This document shows positions 1 to 14,133 of a stretch of 64,000 nucleotides of DNA, in pieces (positions within the stretch are counted from its first letter, which is position 1; each line of letters opens with the position of its first letter). Where the stretch lies: positions 525,515 to 589,514 of the forward strand of contig VFFE01007042.1 of NCBI GenBank assembly GCA_008921705.1, in the 5' to 3' direction. The DNA comes from Burhinus oedicnemus. Lineage: Eukaryota; Chordata; Aves; Charadriiformes; Burhinidae. The notes under the pieces are model-generated. The model was not told the origin of the DNA. It ran no database searches and saw only the letters and a program-made list of their open reading frames with translations. The position numbers and the translations under genes were made by a program.

Positions 1-1
<1 letters not shown>

Positions 2-64
<63 letters not shown>
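2..64. repeat. A63 homopolymer tract
   Basis: Uninterrupted run of 63 A at the window edge (U63 in HIPK3 pre-mRNA). No retrotransposon body is recognisable to its right, so I call it a simple repeat. What lies to its left is unknown. Confidence 0.9.
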
Positions 65-66
<2 letters not shown>

Positions 67-2400
67 AAAACCCAACAAAATCAATAAACCACACAATTAC
101 CAAAGAATCTACTCTTATTTTCTGCTTCTATGAACAAAGAATAATACGGTATTAGAGGCCACAATAGGTTGACTCGAAAATAATAAGAGAATTGAAAATA
201 CATTTGTTATCAAATACCCATATAAATATGAAGTTATGAAGAGCTAAGATTGCCGCTCCTGGAGGGTACTTATAATGGTTTTGGTTAGGTCCTAGTAATC
301 ACGAAATAGAATTTCAAAATAGGAAGTCAATTAAACAATTAATGAACACTACGTAAAAATGCAAACAAAATCTTGCGAAATCAATAAAGCCATTCTTTCG
401 CAGACACAACCCACAGAAGCTTATCTTGACATGAAGTTCTGTTTGCTCAGAACAAGATAAGAAAATAAACGAGCAATCACAGCCCTGCAACTTTAAAGGG
501 AGAGAAAAAAAAAATTAAGTGTCCCAATTCACTTGTAATAGCAATCCCTTACATTATCAGGACTCTTTTCTTATATATACTACTGACAGTAACCATGCTC
601 GCAAGTACAGCGGCTGACTTTGAACACACTGACCTTGAGCAAGCAAATGACCTTAGCAGCATGTACTTCTGGCTTATTTCATTGCAACAGCGAAACAGCC
701 TCACCATCTATAGTAGTCTGGAGTCTCTGGCCACCACCCCTGACTATTTTAAGATATCCCAATACACTTCAGTGATGCACAGTTCAAAGTGATAGAATAA
801 CATCTGCTAGCATGTCGAAGTGCAAGTTGTTTACAGAGGCATTTTTAGCTTGTTCTCGTACTGTGCTTCCCTAACTGACAGAAAACTCAATTTTTTAACA
901 GAGCTTTGCTTCTCATTTAAACATCTAAAACACAAAATTTAGAAAAAAATATTTGAGCAAGAATTTCAGGCATTGTGAAAGGAGAAAAACCAAGACATCT
1001 CACTCTAGATAAAGCTTATTTAGAAACTTCAAGTATGTGACAGCAACGGGCAGACATGAAAAAGCAGTTGCTTCCCAAGATATCACTTTTGCATGACTTC
1101 TTCCCTTGGTCATCCCTATAAAGAAAATCTGTATTCAGATGGGTGCTTATTTGTACACAAGTTTTTAACTGATACTTTAAACATACGTAAGTTGTATGTT
1201 GATCTGATATTAGGAAAAGATAATCGACAAGTTACTCGGATGAAACGGATGTGCTACTCACTGAGTCATAATTAGCCATCACACCAACAATCCTAAGCTA
1301 CAAAAAGAAAACATTCAATTTAACAAAAACATTCTAGGGAGGTACTCCCAGCCTGTGTTCTCTGGAGTCCCTGGAGTGACAAGGACTACACCTAATCAAG
1401 TTACAAAGGCCAGTGAGAAAACAAGCCTCTCCAGGAATTTACAGCCACGGGAATTTTTTTCTAATTTTGAAGGAATGTGCACAAGAAGGTGGGAGAACAG
1501 ATCAAATAAAGCTCATAGATCTGAAGGGGAAGAAACCAGTATACGTTGCTGGTGGTTTACTCTGAAACTAAATATGAAGCTGAAAAAGTCATAAATAAAA
1601 TGCTGCCCTGGTACAACAGCCTCAGAGCAGGCACACAGCCCTCGCTACAGCCCAGCCCATGGGCAGTAATTAAGCCACAGAACTCAACTACTTTATTGTT
1701 TTTCCAAAACCCTTTAAAGCAGAAGAGATCACACCCGATCAAATCACTCCTCCAAGCCTCAGCAGAACTGACTGGGCGAGTGAAAGCAATGGCAGGACCA
1801 CAGGACACAACGATTATCGCTCTTCCTCTATCCTCTCTGATCCTTCATGGGAGAGGAGGGCAAGATGAGGAGAGGGGGAAAAGCCTGCTCTCGTCCAACA
1901 GGAATACATCCAACAGCGATTTTTCCATCTCTCTGAGCTCCGCTGCAACACTAGTGACATTTGGCATTTTGTCTGGAACAACTCTGTTGATTAGCAGCTA
2001 TCCTTAGTTGGAAAGCTGGAGGGAGGATATCACTGTCCGATTCAGGAATGAGTTGACTCCACTGACTGCATCTACTCGCATCATTTGCTTTTCCTTACGG
2101 GCACATTGCTGAATAACCAGGATCGTATTTTACTGCTGTCACCAGCAAAGCAGAAAAACATTTCCAAGCCATGAGCGCCCCTTAATAACCAGACACCTTC
2201 CATTCTGCCAGCACCACTCAAGTTGTCTGTCAGTCTACAGCAGGTTAGGCGGGAGCCCTGTTTTATACAGAGATCAATTATATTGCTTCCCATTCATTGC
2301 ATTTTCCCAACAAATTTGGCTATGCTACACAGCAGTTTGCGTACAGACCGCTGGATGCCAAGAGGAGCATCCTTCCGTCAGGTCACCGAGTGCTTGTTCA

Positions 2401-2465
2401 GTTGTCTTCCTAAAAGACAGGATTTTGAAATTTTTTTTCAAAATCCTGGCTTTTAGGAAGACAAC
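2401..2465. repeat. 30-bp near-perfect inverted repeat (hairpin)
   Basis: Arms 2401-2430 and 2436-2465 are reverse complements at 29 of 30 positions (only 2417/2449 mismatch) around a five-T loop. Each arm reads GTTGTCTTCC TAAAAG from its outer end (right arm on the opposite strand). It lies in HIPK3 intron 2. It could be a fold-back miRNA precursor, a tiny MITE, or a chance fold-back duplication. No flanking target duplication is evident. Confidence 0.93.
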
Positions 2466-4559
2466 CCCAAATTAAATCAACATGAAGGTGATTCCCCTTG
2501 AAAAACAATTAAGCAGTAACTCCTGCCAACTAACAGCAAGCCCCAGAAATCACTTTGCTCTGCACACACAAAGGCTGCTATAGCGCTCCCTTAGTGATCT
2601 ACGCTCGACGTGCAATGCCAACGTGGCGATGCATTTTATGAGTTCAGTTGGTGTTCTGCCCAAGCAACGAGCGGAAGAAGAAAAGTACCAGAGAACAAAG
2701 ATGCCTCATCATTACCAAACCCTGCCACACAGATGTTACCATTAGATGGAACTGTGCATCCTCTTAATAACATTTTACCGCTCTGAACAACGGCTGAACG
2801 GTACGGATGACAGCAAGGTGCAGAAAGCATCGCTAACTGTCATGTAGGTATTAGCTAACAAGTAAAACAGAACTCCTTAACCACGGCTGTTGCGCACAGC
2901 TAGTTCAGAGAGGGGAAATTATACACAGGTTTCAACAGAAGTTTCCCTGAAAAAAAACTCCTGGAGGGAATACCAGAAGAAAGAAGAAGTCTGCTGCAAA
3001 ACCAGACCTAAAGAGTTAACTCTGAATGCAAAACGCTGAGAAGGCCATTGCTTTTCACAGCAACAGAAAGGAAAGATGGGCAGGACTACCTTGACCATTT
3101 CAGATCGCTGGACCCTTCTTGGAGGTTACTGCTCCTCGGAGCCTGCCATTTCGAAGCCCCTCTTCTCACACCCACTTCCCTAAATACAATAAACCTCAGG
3201 AGAGGGGCAAAGCAAAGGAAAATTACTTCCAGAGGGGAACACCATGCCCTGGGAAAACTATCTGCCTCATCAGATGAGCACAAGACACCAGACTTCAAAA
3301 TAGAAGAAATGTGTTGATTCCCCTCCTCTGCAGAGTGCACTGTGAGATAAGGGGAAAAAAAGGTTTTGATTTTGGATGCAACACTTCCCTTTTCGTGATT
3401 TGGGACACAGCTGACCGAAAGGACAGTGACATACTTATCATACCATTTCCATATATGACAAAAGCTTGATCACCTACGCTGGATGCAAGGGTCTCTTTAT
3501 TTTCAAAATGTATACCCTGCATAGTTATTTACCTACTTAGATCACTCATAAAAGGTCAACACAGTCTTAACGTGTGAGGCCAGCAGCAAAGAAAAGGCTT
3601 CAAATACCAGATCTCTCTAGCCCACAGCTATTAAAATCCAGACCAGCATAAAAACGGCATGTAAGCACAAACACTGTCTTTTAGGGAATGAGTATTCAGA
3701 ATAACATTTTGTCTTTAAAACAAACAAAAAATAATCTGTGACTTAAGACAGTGTACTGTGGTTAGTATTTATTCATATCCATACTCTAATTTCTAGCAAT
3801 ACATAACAGCCAGGAGTTTCCAAAAGGTAATGAAATGTCAAAAAGTATTTTTATACCTATTTTAACCATTTTCTTACTTTCTCTTTGCTCAACAAAGCTG
3901 AAACAGAAACAGGAAACCATCAAATCATTATCAGTCCACCCAGTTTGTCTCCATTCTTCTGCTTCTCTACACCCTTTTAAAAATTCAATTAGTCTTACTT
4001 TTTTACAATCTCTCCTCATACAAAAGCACTGTAATGTCTCCAACAGTCATCATTATGTCACCTCTTCTTCTGCTGAAGACTAAGTAAGGTAAGTCAGCCC
4101 GTTATCCATTCATCTGGCTGTATTATGTTCCCTGCCTTAAGTCCTAATCCTCTTATTACTTATTTTCCAATTCATTACTCGCTTCTTCTTACAGATGTAA
4201 AATACTGATACTACCATTCAAAATAAACACCATAACATTAGGCTTCGTGATGTTCTCCATTCTCACGATAATTAGCTGATGAGAGTCCCATGAACGAGAA
4301 AAAAGTGGTGACGAGATCTGAAGGAAAAAAACAAAACCAAAACAATCCACACAAACAACAAACCCCCTTTTCTCTTTATTCACTTTCGCAAAACCTCTTT
4401 ATGGGTTTGTCTCGAGCTTTCAACATACACCTCTACAGACACTGGTGGGCATACGTTTTCCATTGAGAAAGGGCAAATCCTGTTCCTGAAAGTGACTGTG
4501 GGGTAAATTATCAGTGCTGCCAGAAATAATCCTTCCTCCATTCTCCCCAGGCCACCTCC

Positions 4560-4690
4560 CTCCCCACGCCGGCACAGACAGTCTGGCAGGTGTGGGGTGA
4601 ACAGAACGAGGGACCGGGACGGGGTTAGCATTACCCCCGGAGCAGGACGGCACCGCAGGGTTGAGAAGCGGCATCCGGATGCTGCAGGGA
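4560..4690. other. CpG-rich patch in HIPK3 intron 2
   Basis: About ten CpG dinucleotides in roughly 130 bases, set in AT-rich intron with very few. It is too short for a normal CpG-island call. No exon with convincing splice sites is visible. Confidence 0.5.
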
Positions 4691-7600
4691 TGCAGCCCTG
4701 CTTCCTCTCAACATATGCCATCATTTAAGGGCATTTTGTTCCATCCTTTTCCAAAACCTCAGATCCTAAAATAGTCATTTAAAAAAAAAAAAAATGCTTC
4801 CTCTTACTAACTTTCTTTAAATTCTTGGCTGAGTGCATTTGCACATCAGAACAGGCCAGTTTCACATCAACTGACATTTACAAGGATATTTCCTAGGTAA
4901 AAGCAGTGCCTCGTGCCTGTCACTTGGTGAAGCAAAGTCTCATGTACTGTCATCTCTGACCATGCAAGGATCACCTCTGATAAGAATTACAGGTAAAGCT
5001 CATGATAATACACATACAGCTTAGCACAGAAACAATTTTCAAGGATAGTACACAAGAATACAGATGGGCTCATGCTAATAAAAAGAGGTGCTATAGGACA
5101 CAAGCATTAAAAAAAAACAAACCACACCCCCACACATTTCCATTATGACTCTAATTGGATTAATTTAGTCTGAAGCTTTAAATAGCAGGAAAACATTTGT
5201 TTAAATAAATTTTTAAATAACCTGAACAAACACATAGCACCACTGAGCTTAAGGGGAAAAACAAAAAAAAAAAAGAGATTTCAATGTTCCAACTGCTGCT
5301 CGATTTTCTTAAAGGGTTTGTTTCGACACGTCATAGTCAAACAGGTCAAACCTGCACTATCACTCCCACCCTTTTCTAATACAAAAAACATTTAAGTACA
5401 GTTACGCTTTATGAAGTAGCTCCTCATTTGATTGACAAGAAGCACAATCTCTTGCAAAATAAATTCCAACTCGATACAATATATTCTCTGAAGGCCCTTC
5501 TCATTCCTCTAAGACTTTTCTCTTCAAATTTCCCTGGCATCACCTATTTTGAGATCTTTTGGATCAAATCCCTATTTTCTGATAATATGATTTACACTAG
5601 TCATGTGCTTCCAAAGTAATAACATTTGAGAAACTGCATGCCAAGCTACACAGAGTTAATTTGAATCACTCAACCAGTAGAAACCCATGCATCCACAGTG
5701 AAATCCAGCATGCTAAAAGCTTTTTCAGAAGTAAATCTTTTCAGAAATAAACTTTCTGCTGAAAATAATTTTGAAGTATAGTTGTCGGGTGTTTTTTCAA
5801 AACTAAGTCAGTTTTAAAGTCGTCTCAACCAATATTTAAGTTAAATATAACACCAAAACTATTCAAGGAGATAGATCCTCACCTTTTTTCTTTTTCTAAG
5901 TCCTTTTTACTTTCAAAAAAAATACTGACTTAAATGATACTTTATAGAAGGATTATAAAACTATACAAGATAAAAGAATATGATTGTCTACTGAACAGCC
6001 TGAATATTTACAAAGCACTTTAGTGTGGCTTAGTAACTAGGGAATTTTAGGTGCACATGTTATATGAGTCCATATGAATATCATTCAACACCACTGAGCC
6101 GAATCAAGCACATACACTCACAAGTCTTATGCTTGGGGTGGCGGGGGGAGGATATTTTTGAATGTACACCCACAACAAATCCCACTTACACGTCAGTGCA
6201 GGTAATGCAATACAAGTATCCAAAATGCACACAAGGTGCCAAGGAGTTGCACATTGATCTTGCCAGCATACAGACCTGCTCAACCTAGTAGGTACGTCAA
6301 AATTCTATATAAGTACAGATGCAAAGGAACCTCAGGCCAAGTAAAACAAAACTACAGCTAAAATTTGTATGTAGGCAACTGAATAAGCACAACACCACTA
6401 TGTCTAATGAGCCATCTGAAACAGAAAAAGCAGTTTGAAACTAGTTAGTCAAGAACAAAGTACTTCAATAGGACCACCCAGCCTGGCTGTCTACAGCCTC
6501 TCCTTCTGTCAGCTCTTGGGGAAGTAGGATGGAGAAATGGCAATAGCTCACAATAATCTGCAATTGCTTCAATAAATAAAAAGCCAAAATACATAAGGAA
6601 GTCTTCTCAGACCACGCATCTTGAGTATCTGCTAAATTACAAATCTGTACAGAACAGCGATGTTAAGACATTTGCACTTGTCTAGAACCTCACAAAATTC
6701 ACGCAACCTTTTCAAGACTTGCACGTTTTTGTCCTGATGGGCCTGAACACACTGTATCTTGAGTGGTGTACAGCTATTACACCAAAATGAACTCTCAACT
6801 TACATAATTTCTTATTTCCTCTCATGCACATTTTTGTATAATGTGGGTTTGCAGCAATTCATCTGGCTTCCCAATTTAGTTTTCTGTTGACGAACTTTGT
6901 GTAGTTTTTAAACCTTTAGCTGCAGTTTGTAATTAAGTAATGAGGAAACGCAGGTGAATTAGAATACTTTATATGAGCACTGTACATTAAATGTTCTTGT
7001 TTACAAGCTACAGTCAAATAATAGTCAGATTTTTCTGGTATGAACTGCAAATCACTAGTTTCATCAAGCCTAGAACTGCACTGTGCGAGTTTTTACTTCC
7101 AACATGAATAGCTGCAAAATATTTAAAATTTTCTTCAAATTACTCATTGTCCTAGTTTACTAGCTTTTTACTGAATTTGCAGAGACAGGCAATCCCCAGG
7201 ACATACTATTACCAATGATGCAAAGCAAAACTGAAAAAGGTCTTAAATCGAGACAAGTTCAGCTTATAAAGAAAACAAGAGGACCTCACCTGGTAAATAC
7301 TAATAGTTTTTACATGTCACACAGGTTGGATAACTATACAAAGAAAGGATTAAAAAACAAAATCAGAACTACACCTCCATTTTGAGGCCAATGTAGAATG
7401 CAATCGTGTACTAAAATCACTTTAAATGCCTGCCTGGTATCACCTTAAACGTCTAAGTATCCTATCACTCACTAACTTCAGAAGTTCACTGAAGTCCACA
7501 GCTGCTGGAGGCACTCAATCAGAATTGAGTTTACAAGAACTAGGCAAAATATTTACAAGTGCTGGAGAAAAACAGAGGAGTTTACATAATCTTTGGCAAC

Positions 7601-8018
7601 AGAAGATAAAAACATGGCACTTCCAGTAGACTGTCCAGCTGTTTACAGAAAAAAAGCCATTGTGTTAGGAAGGCAGGAAAGGCACCCTAATCAAGCAAGT
7701 GAAAGCTAATTTTTTTTTTTCTATTTTCCTTTTAAAAAGTCTCATCAGACGTCTCAAAACAACAGTGAGTGATGACTTCAGAGTGCAATACAAAACATAC
7801 TTCTAGAAAAAAATAACAATATAAAAGCATTCAAAGCAGGTAGTCACATTTAAAAGGGTAACCAACCACTTAATCTTAGTATGGCCTTCATTCTTAGATG
7901 GTCCTTATGTTTTCCAAATTATTCTTATCAGTTATCTGGAAGAGCAATTATTTAAGCCAGTAACTTCAGTAAGTGCTAAAACCTTGTCCTCTTAGAAGTT
8001 AAAAACAAAGTAAGAGAC

Positions 8019-9223
<1,205 letters not shown>

Positions 9224-10872
9224 TCAGGACACAAGTACATTTTCCAAGTGAGCTGAGCTAAAGTTCTTTTGTATTTAGCTTCTTATGGCCAATAGCAAGG
9301 TCCTCATGCCTTCCCAGTGTGCACACTTCAGCAGACAAGGACTGCGGTGGCAGCAGGTTACAGCAGTAAGTGCTTTAGCTGGTGGCAGAGGGCAGGACTG
9401 AGATAGTCTGCAGCAGGCCAATACTCGCAGTTTTTCAAGTGGGGGAGCTACCTTTATGCTATTAAAAACTCAGCTTTCATTTAAAAATCCCCAGCATTTC
9501 TACACGCAGAAGTACTGTAGTGTTCAGTAATGTCAGTTAAATGACCAATTTAAACAGTTATCAATGATGATTTAAAATAAAAGCTCTTAATTGCAAGCCA
9601 ATGCTACCTGTTACACAAGGTATCTGACCTACTCATCATAAACACCACTGGGCTTCCGAGAACAGACGGACAAATGACACGACTGTCACTGCTCCAACAA
9701 TTCCACCGTCATCAAAGCAAAAGCCATCGCGCTGTGTGATGGGGCCCAAAATACCTTAGGGGCACATGTATGTTCACATAAACAATTGCAGCTTTCTGGG
9801 TAAATTAAGACGTACAGTAATCTAATCCATTCAGGAAAGGCAAGTGCTTTCTCTAAGTTATATACTGTGCCATTGCAGAAGTTTGCATATCAGTGACACA
9901 GTTGTAGGGGGTAGAGGCACCAATTTCCCCCCACCACCACCTTCAATTCAGATTTGGAAACTAAATATTAGCCTCATATTTTCAGGTATGCCAATTTCAT
10001 GAGGCCATAGAAAATCCGCACTCTAAGGTAACCTGTTCAATTAACTAAGTAAGTATTTTACAGACCTACAAAATATGTCCCTAATCAAGATCATTTCTGA
10101 AAAATCAGGCTGATAATTGTAGGTAAAGAACTTACAAGGACAGATTTCTCACAGAAAATTTATTTTCAAGTGAATGCGAAAGGAAGAAAAAAAGTATATG
10201 TAAATATTTTCTACATTCTGTCACTACTTTTCAAATATTTTTAAATTGTTATTTTTCTGCCAGCACAATTATTTCCTTGCTAAGAAAGAAGTGAAAGTTA
10301 GAACAAAAGACTATGGATAATTTAACTTTTGAATTCCCAGTAAGGCTGAGATTAAAGTTTCAACTTAAACGACTCCAGCTTCCTTGATGTCATCGATGTC
10401 ATCACATTTTCAAAAGGCTGTACAGCCTCTCAGAAAGAATACTCGCACCTCGGAAATCAGTAACGAAGAAGAGTTTTGCGCAAGAGAAGGCAGTTTGCCA
10501 GCCCGGGAAGCCCCTGAGCACAGCAGCTCCGTTCTGCACAGCCCCTGTGACAGCCCAGGATTAGTTCTGCTGCCCCCCCAAATTTGTCCCCGACTCAGGA
10601 CGCTAGCTCTATGGAAAGCAGGGCCACAAGACCATCCAGGGTCATGCTCCACACCGTACCTCCCTTTCACAGACATGAAGTGGAGTGTTGCCAGCAGAAT
10701 GTCGGAGGGAGGAGGACAATGGCAGTGGTACCTGGCCCACACGTAGAACGAGGAATCTCAATTCCACTTTAAAGTGCATAGATCTCACATCTCTCAGATC
10801 CTGTACCTTCCAGCTCTCATCTATGCACTGACCCTGCTGTGTTCCCTTCCAGACCTGTCAAATACCAGCCTT

Positions 10873-11842
10873 AGAATCACAGAATAGTTTGGGCTGGAAG
10901 GAACCTTTAAAGGTCAGCTAGTCTAACCCCCCTGCAATGAGCAGGGACATCTTCAACTAGATCAGGTTGCTCAGAGCCCTTATTTCTCCCTTATATCTAG
11001 TCTAAATCTACCCTCTTTTAGCTTAGAACCATTACCCCTTGTCCTATCACAACAGGCCCTGCTAAAAAATTTGTCCCCATCTCGCTTATAAGCCCCCTTT
11101 AAGTACTGAAAGGCTGCAATAAGGTCTCCCCAGAGCCTTCCCTTCCCCAGGCTGAACAAACCCACTTCTCTCCGCGTGTCCTCACAGGAGAGGTGTTCCC
11201 ATCCCTCTGATCATTTTTGTGGCCTCCTGTGGACCTGCTCCAACACATCCATGTCTTTCCTGTGCTGAGCGCACCAGAGCAGAGCAGAATCACCTCCCTC
11301 AACCTGCTGGCCATGCTTCTTTTGATGCGGTCCAGGATATGGTTGGCCTTCTGCACTGCGAGTGCCCACTGCCAGCTCACGTCCAGCTTTTCATCTACCA
11401 GTACCCCTAACTCCTTCTCTGCAGGGCTGCTCTCAAACCCTTCATCCCCCAGCCCGTACTGATACTGGCGGTTGCCCCAACCCAGGCGCAGGACCTTGCA
11501 CTTGGCCTTGTTGAACCTGATGAGGTTCACATGCGTCCACTTCTCAAACTTGTCCAAGGTCCCCCTGGATGGCATCCGTCCCTCAGGTGTGTCAACTGCA
11601 CCACTCAGCTGGGTGTCATTAGCAAACTGGCTAAGGGTGCACTCGATCCCACTGTCTACATCACTGACAAAGATATTAAACAGTACTGGTCCCAGTATGG
11701 ACCCCAGAGGGACATCACTTGTCACCAACCTGCATCTGGACATTGAGCCCTTGACCACTCACTACCCTCTGAATGCAACCATCCAACCAATTCCTCATCC
11801 ACTAAACAGCCCACCCATCAAATCCATCTCTCTCCAATTTTT
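10873..11842 (-). mobile_element. CR1 LINE, 5'-truncated
   Basis: On the minus strand the element ends in the CR1-style octamer tail (ATTCTGTG ATTCT at 10873-10885), preceded by a conserved 3'UTR. It contains the C-terminal part of the ORF2 reverse transcriptase. One frame (11758-11099) holds the LGPVLFNIF block and a degraded active-site box FANDTQLSG, where a FADD-type box is expected. A second frame (11165-10980) continues with LGK..GDLIAAFQYLKGAY and DRTRGNGSKL...RFRLDI. The coding part is therefore frameshifted. Similarity stops near 11840, a typical 5' truncation. The copy is inactive and in the same orientation as HIPK3. Confidence 0.9.
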
Positions 11843-13929
11843 ATGTCACATAATGCTAAACACTAAGAAAAAGCCACTGGAGGGACCCTAGTGTAAATGA
11901 CTACAAGCTTTCAGGGAAGTTATGGCTTATACCATTCCGATCAGCTCTCAGAGGCAAATTCAATACCAATAATACTTTAATTAAATCACTTTTTCATACC
12001 AAGCACATGAAGATTCTGGCAATAGGTATTTAAATTGCAGATGAGTCACATAAAACTTAAGCCAGACATTGCAATGACTCTGATCAAATGAAAACTAACC
12101 AAATGCACAGCATAATTATTCTGAAGCTGTGATTTGATTTAAGCAAATTAACATTTAAGCATCTTAAAAGCGATTAAAATAATCATACCATCACCTCAGT
12201 TTAGCATCCTATAATGGTTTTTGCCCCAGCAGTAGAAGAAAACTTCAGAGCCCTTTCCTTCCCAAAGCTGTTAGCCCAGAGTCAGACGATGTAGAAAGCT
12301 GGAGACAGCCGGCAGCCAGGCTCTCTCACCACCAGACATTATGGGACTACCACTGGCTCCCTGCTCCGTGCCAAGGATTTAAGACTAACTCTCAATCTCA
12401 GAACACAGGCAAAAATTCTCCAAGTTCTTGAATCCTCTCCTAAGCAACATATCCCGTTACAAAGTGCCTGGTGCACAGCACAAGCATATTATTGACTATG
12501 GGACTTACCCTCTTTGCTACAATATTTAAAGGAATCATTTATCCTGATCACATTACTTAGAGCTCCAAATTCAACCCTCACCGACCGCCCCAGAGCACGC
12601 ATACGTCCAAGCCTATTTGGAGCTTCCAGTGCCACCTGCACAACTCAGGCCAAGCTGTTTGCCTCTGGGGCAGAAACAGGTCCAGCACAAGCAGCCAAAG
12701 GTGCGCTGCCCGACGGGAAGGAGCCTGGACGCCTGACCCACGGGCAAGAGGCTTGCTAAGCTGCAGCAACCCCAGCGGGTCCATTCACCCTGGATCTGCC
12801 GTAACCAAACAGCGAACGCCTTGCTTGGTTTAACTTCTGGAGAAGGTATTGGCCCATGTAAGTGTGTTAGCCAAAGCTGATGGCATGAAATAAAGTCGAT
12901 CACTTTGAAAAAAGCAGTGATAAACCTACACCGCAATTGAGGAGGTTTTCTGAAGACAGGACAACACCACAGTAGGGGGGAGAATGGGGGGAGGACAGTC
13001 CTTTAGCATGGCCAGAGGACCACTTAAATCCTTACTTAAGCCTGTTGAGACCAGTGGCATTCAAAAACGTGTAAGTTTTCTATAGTGCATGCTATACAAA
13101 CCAGTCCAGAAGAACTGGAAGCACATAGTCCCAGCTTTCTCTTTTACATCAATTTCAGTTGGATGAGGAAAGACTAGGCTATCATCTTTTGGGGTTTGTG
13201 TGTCTCTTACAGGCTTAACTCCATGACCCCGAACTCTGCCCACAGAAACAGCTCTGTTCTCAGATAAGAAGTGTTTATTGGGTTATTATGAGAACAGTTT
13301 TAGCAATTCCAAGAAAAAAAAATAATTAAGTACTAAATAAAAGATATGACATACCCTCGGAGAACAACCTTTGATGCAATCATGACAGACTGAACTAAAA
13401 AAAGTCGAATTTTACTCCAGAAAAGTAAAAATGTGCTTAAGAGTTCTTGTACAGGCATCTTATTTCTTACCTTCCGCTACACACTTCTTTACCTCCAGTA
13501 TTTTGTCTCTTTTTTAAACATATACTTCAAGATGCAATCGCATTTGGAGAAGCTACAGTATCTTCGTATAACCAATGAATAAGGTGTTCCTGTGAAACAG
13601 GCACATTAAAATCCTGCAGCATTCTACACCTGAAACTCCTTAAAGACCTCTGCCATGCACTCACACGCAGTGCTCAGAAGACATTTCAGCCAGAAGCATG
13701 CTCTATACTATACATTAACATATGTGCAACAAAATACACCAGAACAGCATGTAACTATCCAATACAACCAGCTACTGGAGGTCTTTGCCTTGAGAAGCCG
13801 AGTTTATTAATGGGATTGATTGCCCCCCACCCAGATGAAAACCCAGCCCCACACCCAGACAGCAGAGCTGCACAACAAACCTTGAAGAGAAAAGGCAAAA
13901 TACCACAACACCCTCTACTATAAACAGCT

Positions 13930-14113
13930 CTGCTGGTGTGGGGGCTTTTTTGTTGCTTCGGAGGTTTTTTGTGACTGGGGGTGGGGTATGATGTGGGGTG
14001 TTTTGCTGGGGTCTGTTTTTGGGTTGTTTTGTGGTTTAGGTTGGGGGGGGTTGTTTGGTTTTTTGTTTTTTTTTTTGTTGTTTTGTTTTGTTGGGGTTTT
14101 TTTTGTTTTGTTT
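13930..14113. repeat. G/T-rich low-complexity flank of assembly gap
   Basis: The plus strand is almost only G and T. It includes four G tracts at 13977-13981, 13983-13986, 13995-13998 and 14008-14011 with loops of 1, 8 and 9 nt, a relaxed G-quadruplex pattern. Long T and G runs continue up to the Ns, which probably explains why assembly failed here. Confidence 0.85.
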
Positions 14114-14133
14114 NNNNNNNNNNNNNNNNNNNN
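14114..14133. other. Assembly gap (20 N)
   Basis: Exactly 20 undetermined bases between G/T-rich sequence and ordinary intron sequence. The number may be a placeholder rather than a measured size. Open frames running across the Ns are artefacts. Confidence 0.99.

Noticed and set aside
1..64. Poly(A) at the left edge as a processed-pseudogene or retrogene tail
   Set aside because: No coding or retrotransposon sequence precedes it in the window, so origin cannot be judged; treated as a simple repeat.
1546..2007. 153-codon open frame in HIPK3 intron 2
   Set aside because: No recognisable domain, no splice or promoter context; one frame of this size is plausible by chance in 64 kb.
11472..11891. 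139-codon plus-strand frame and others over the CR1
   Set aside because: Antisense of the CR1 reverse-transcriptase region.
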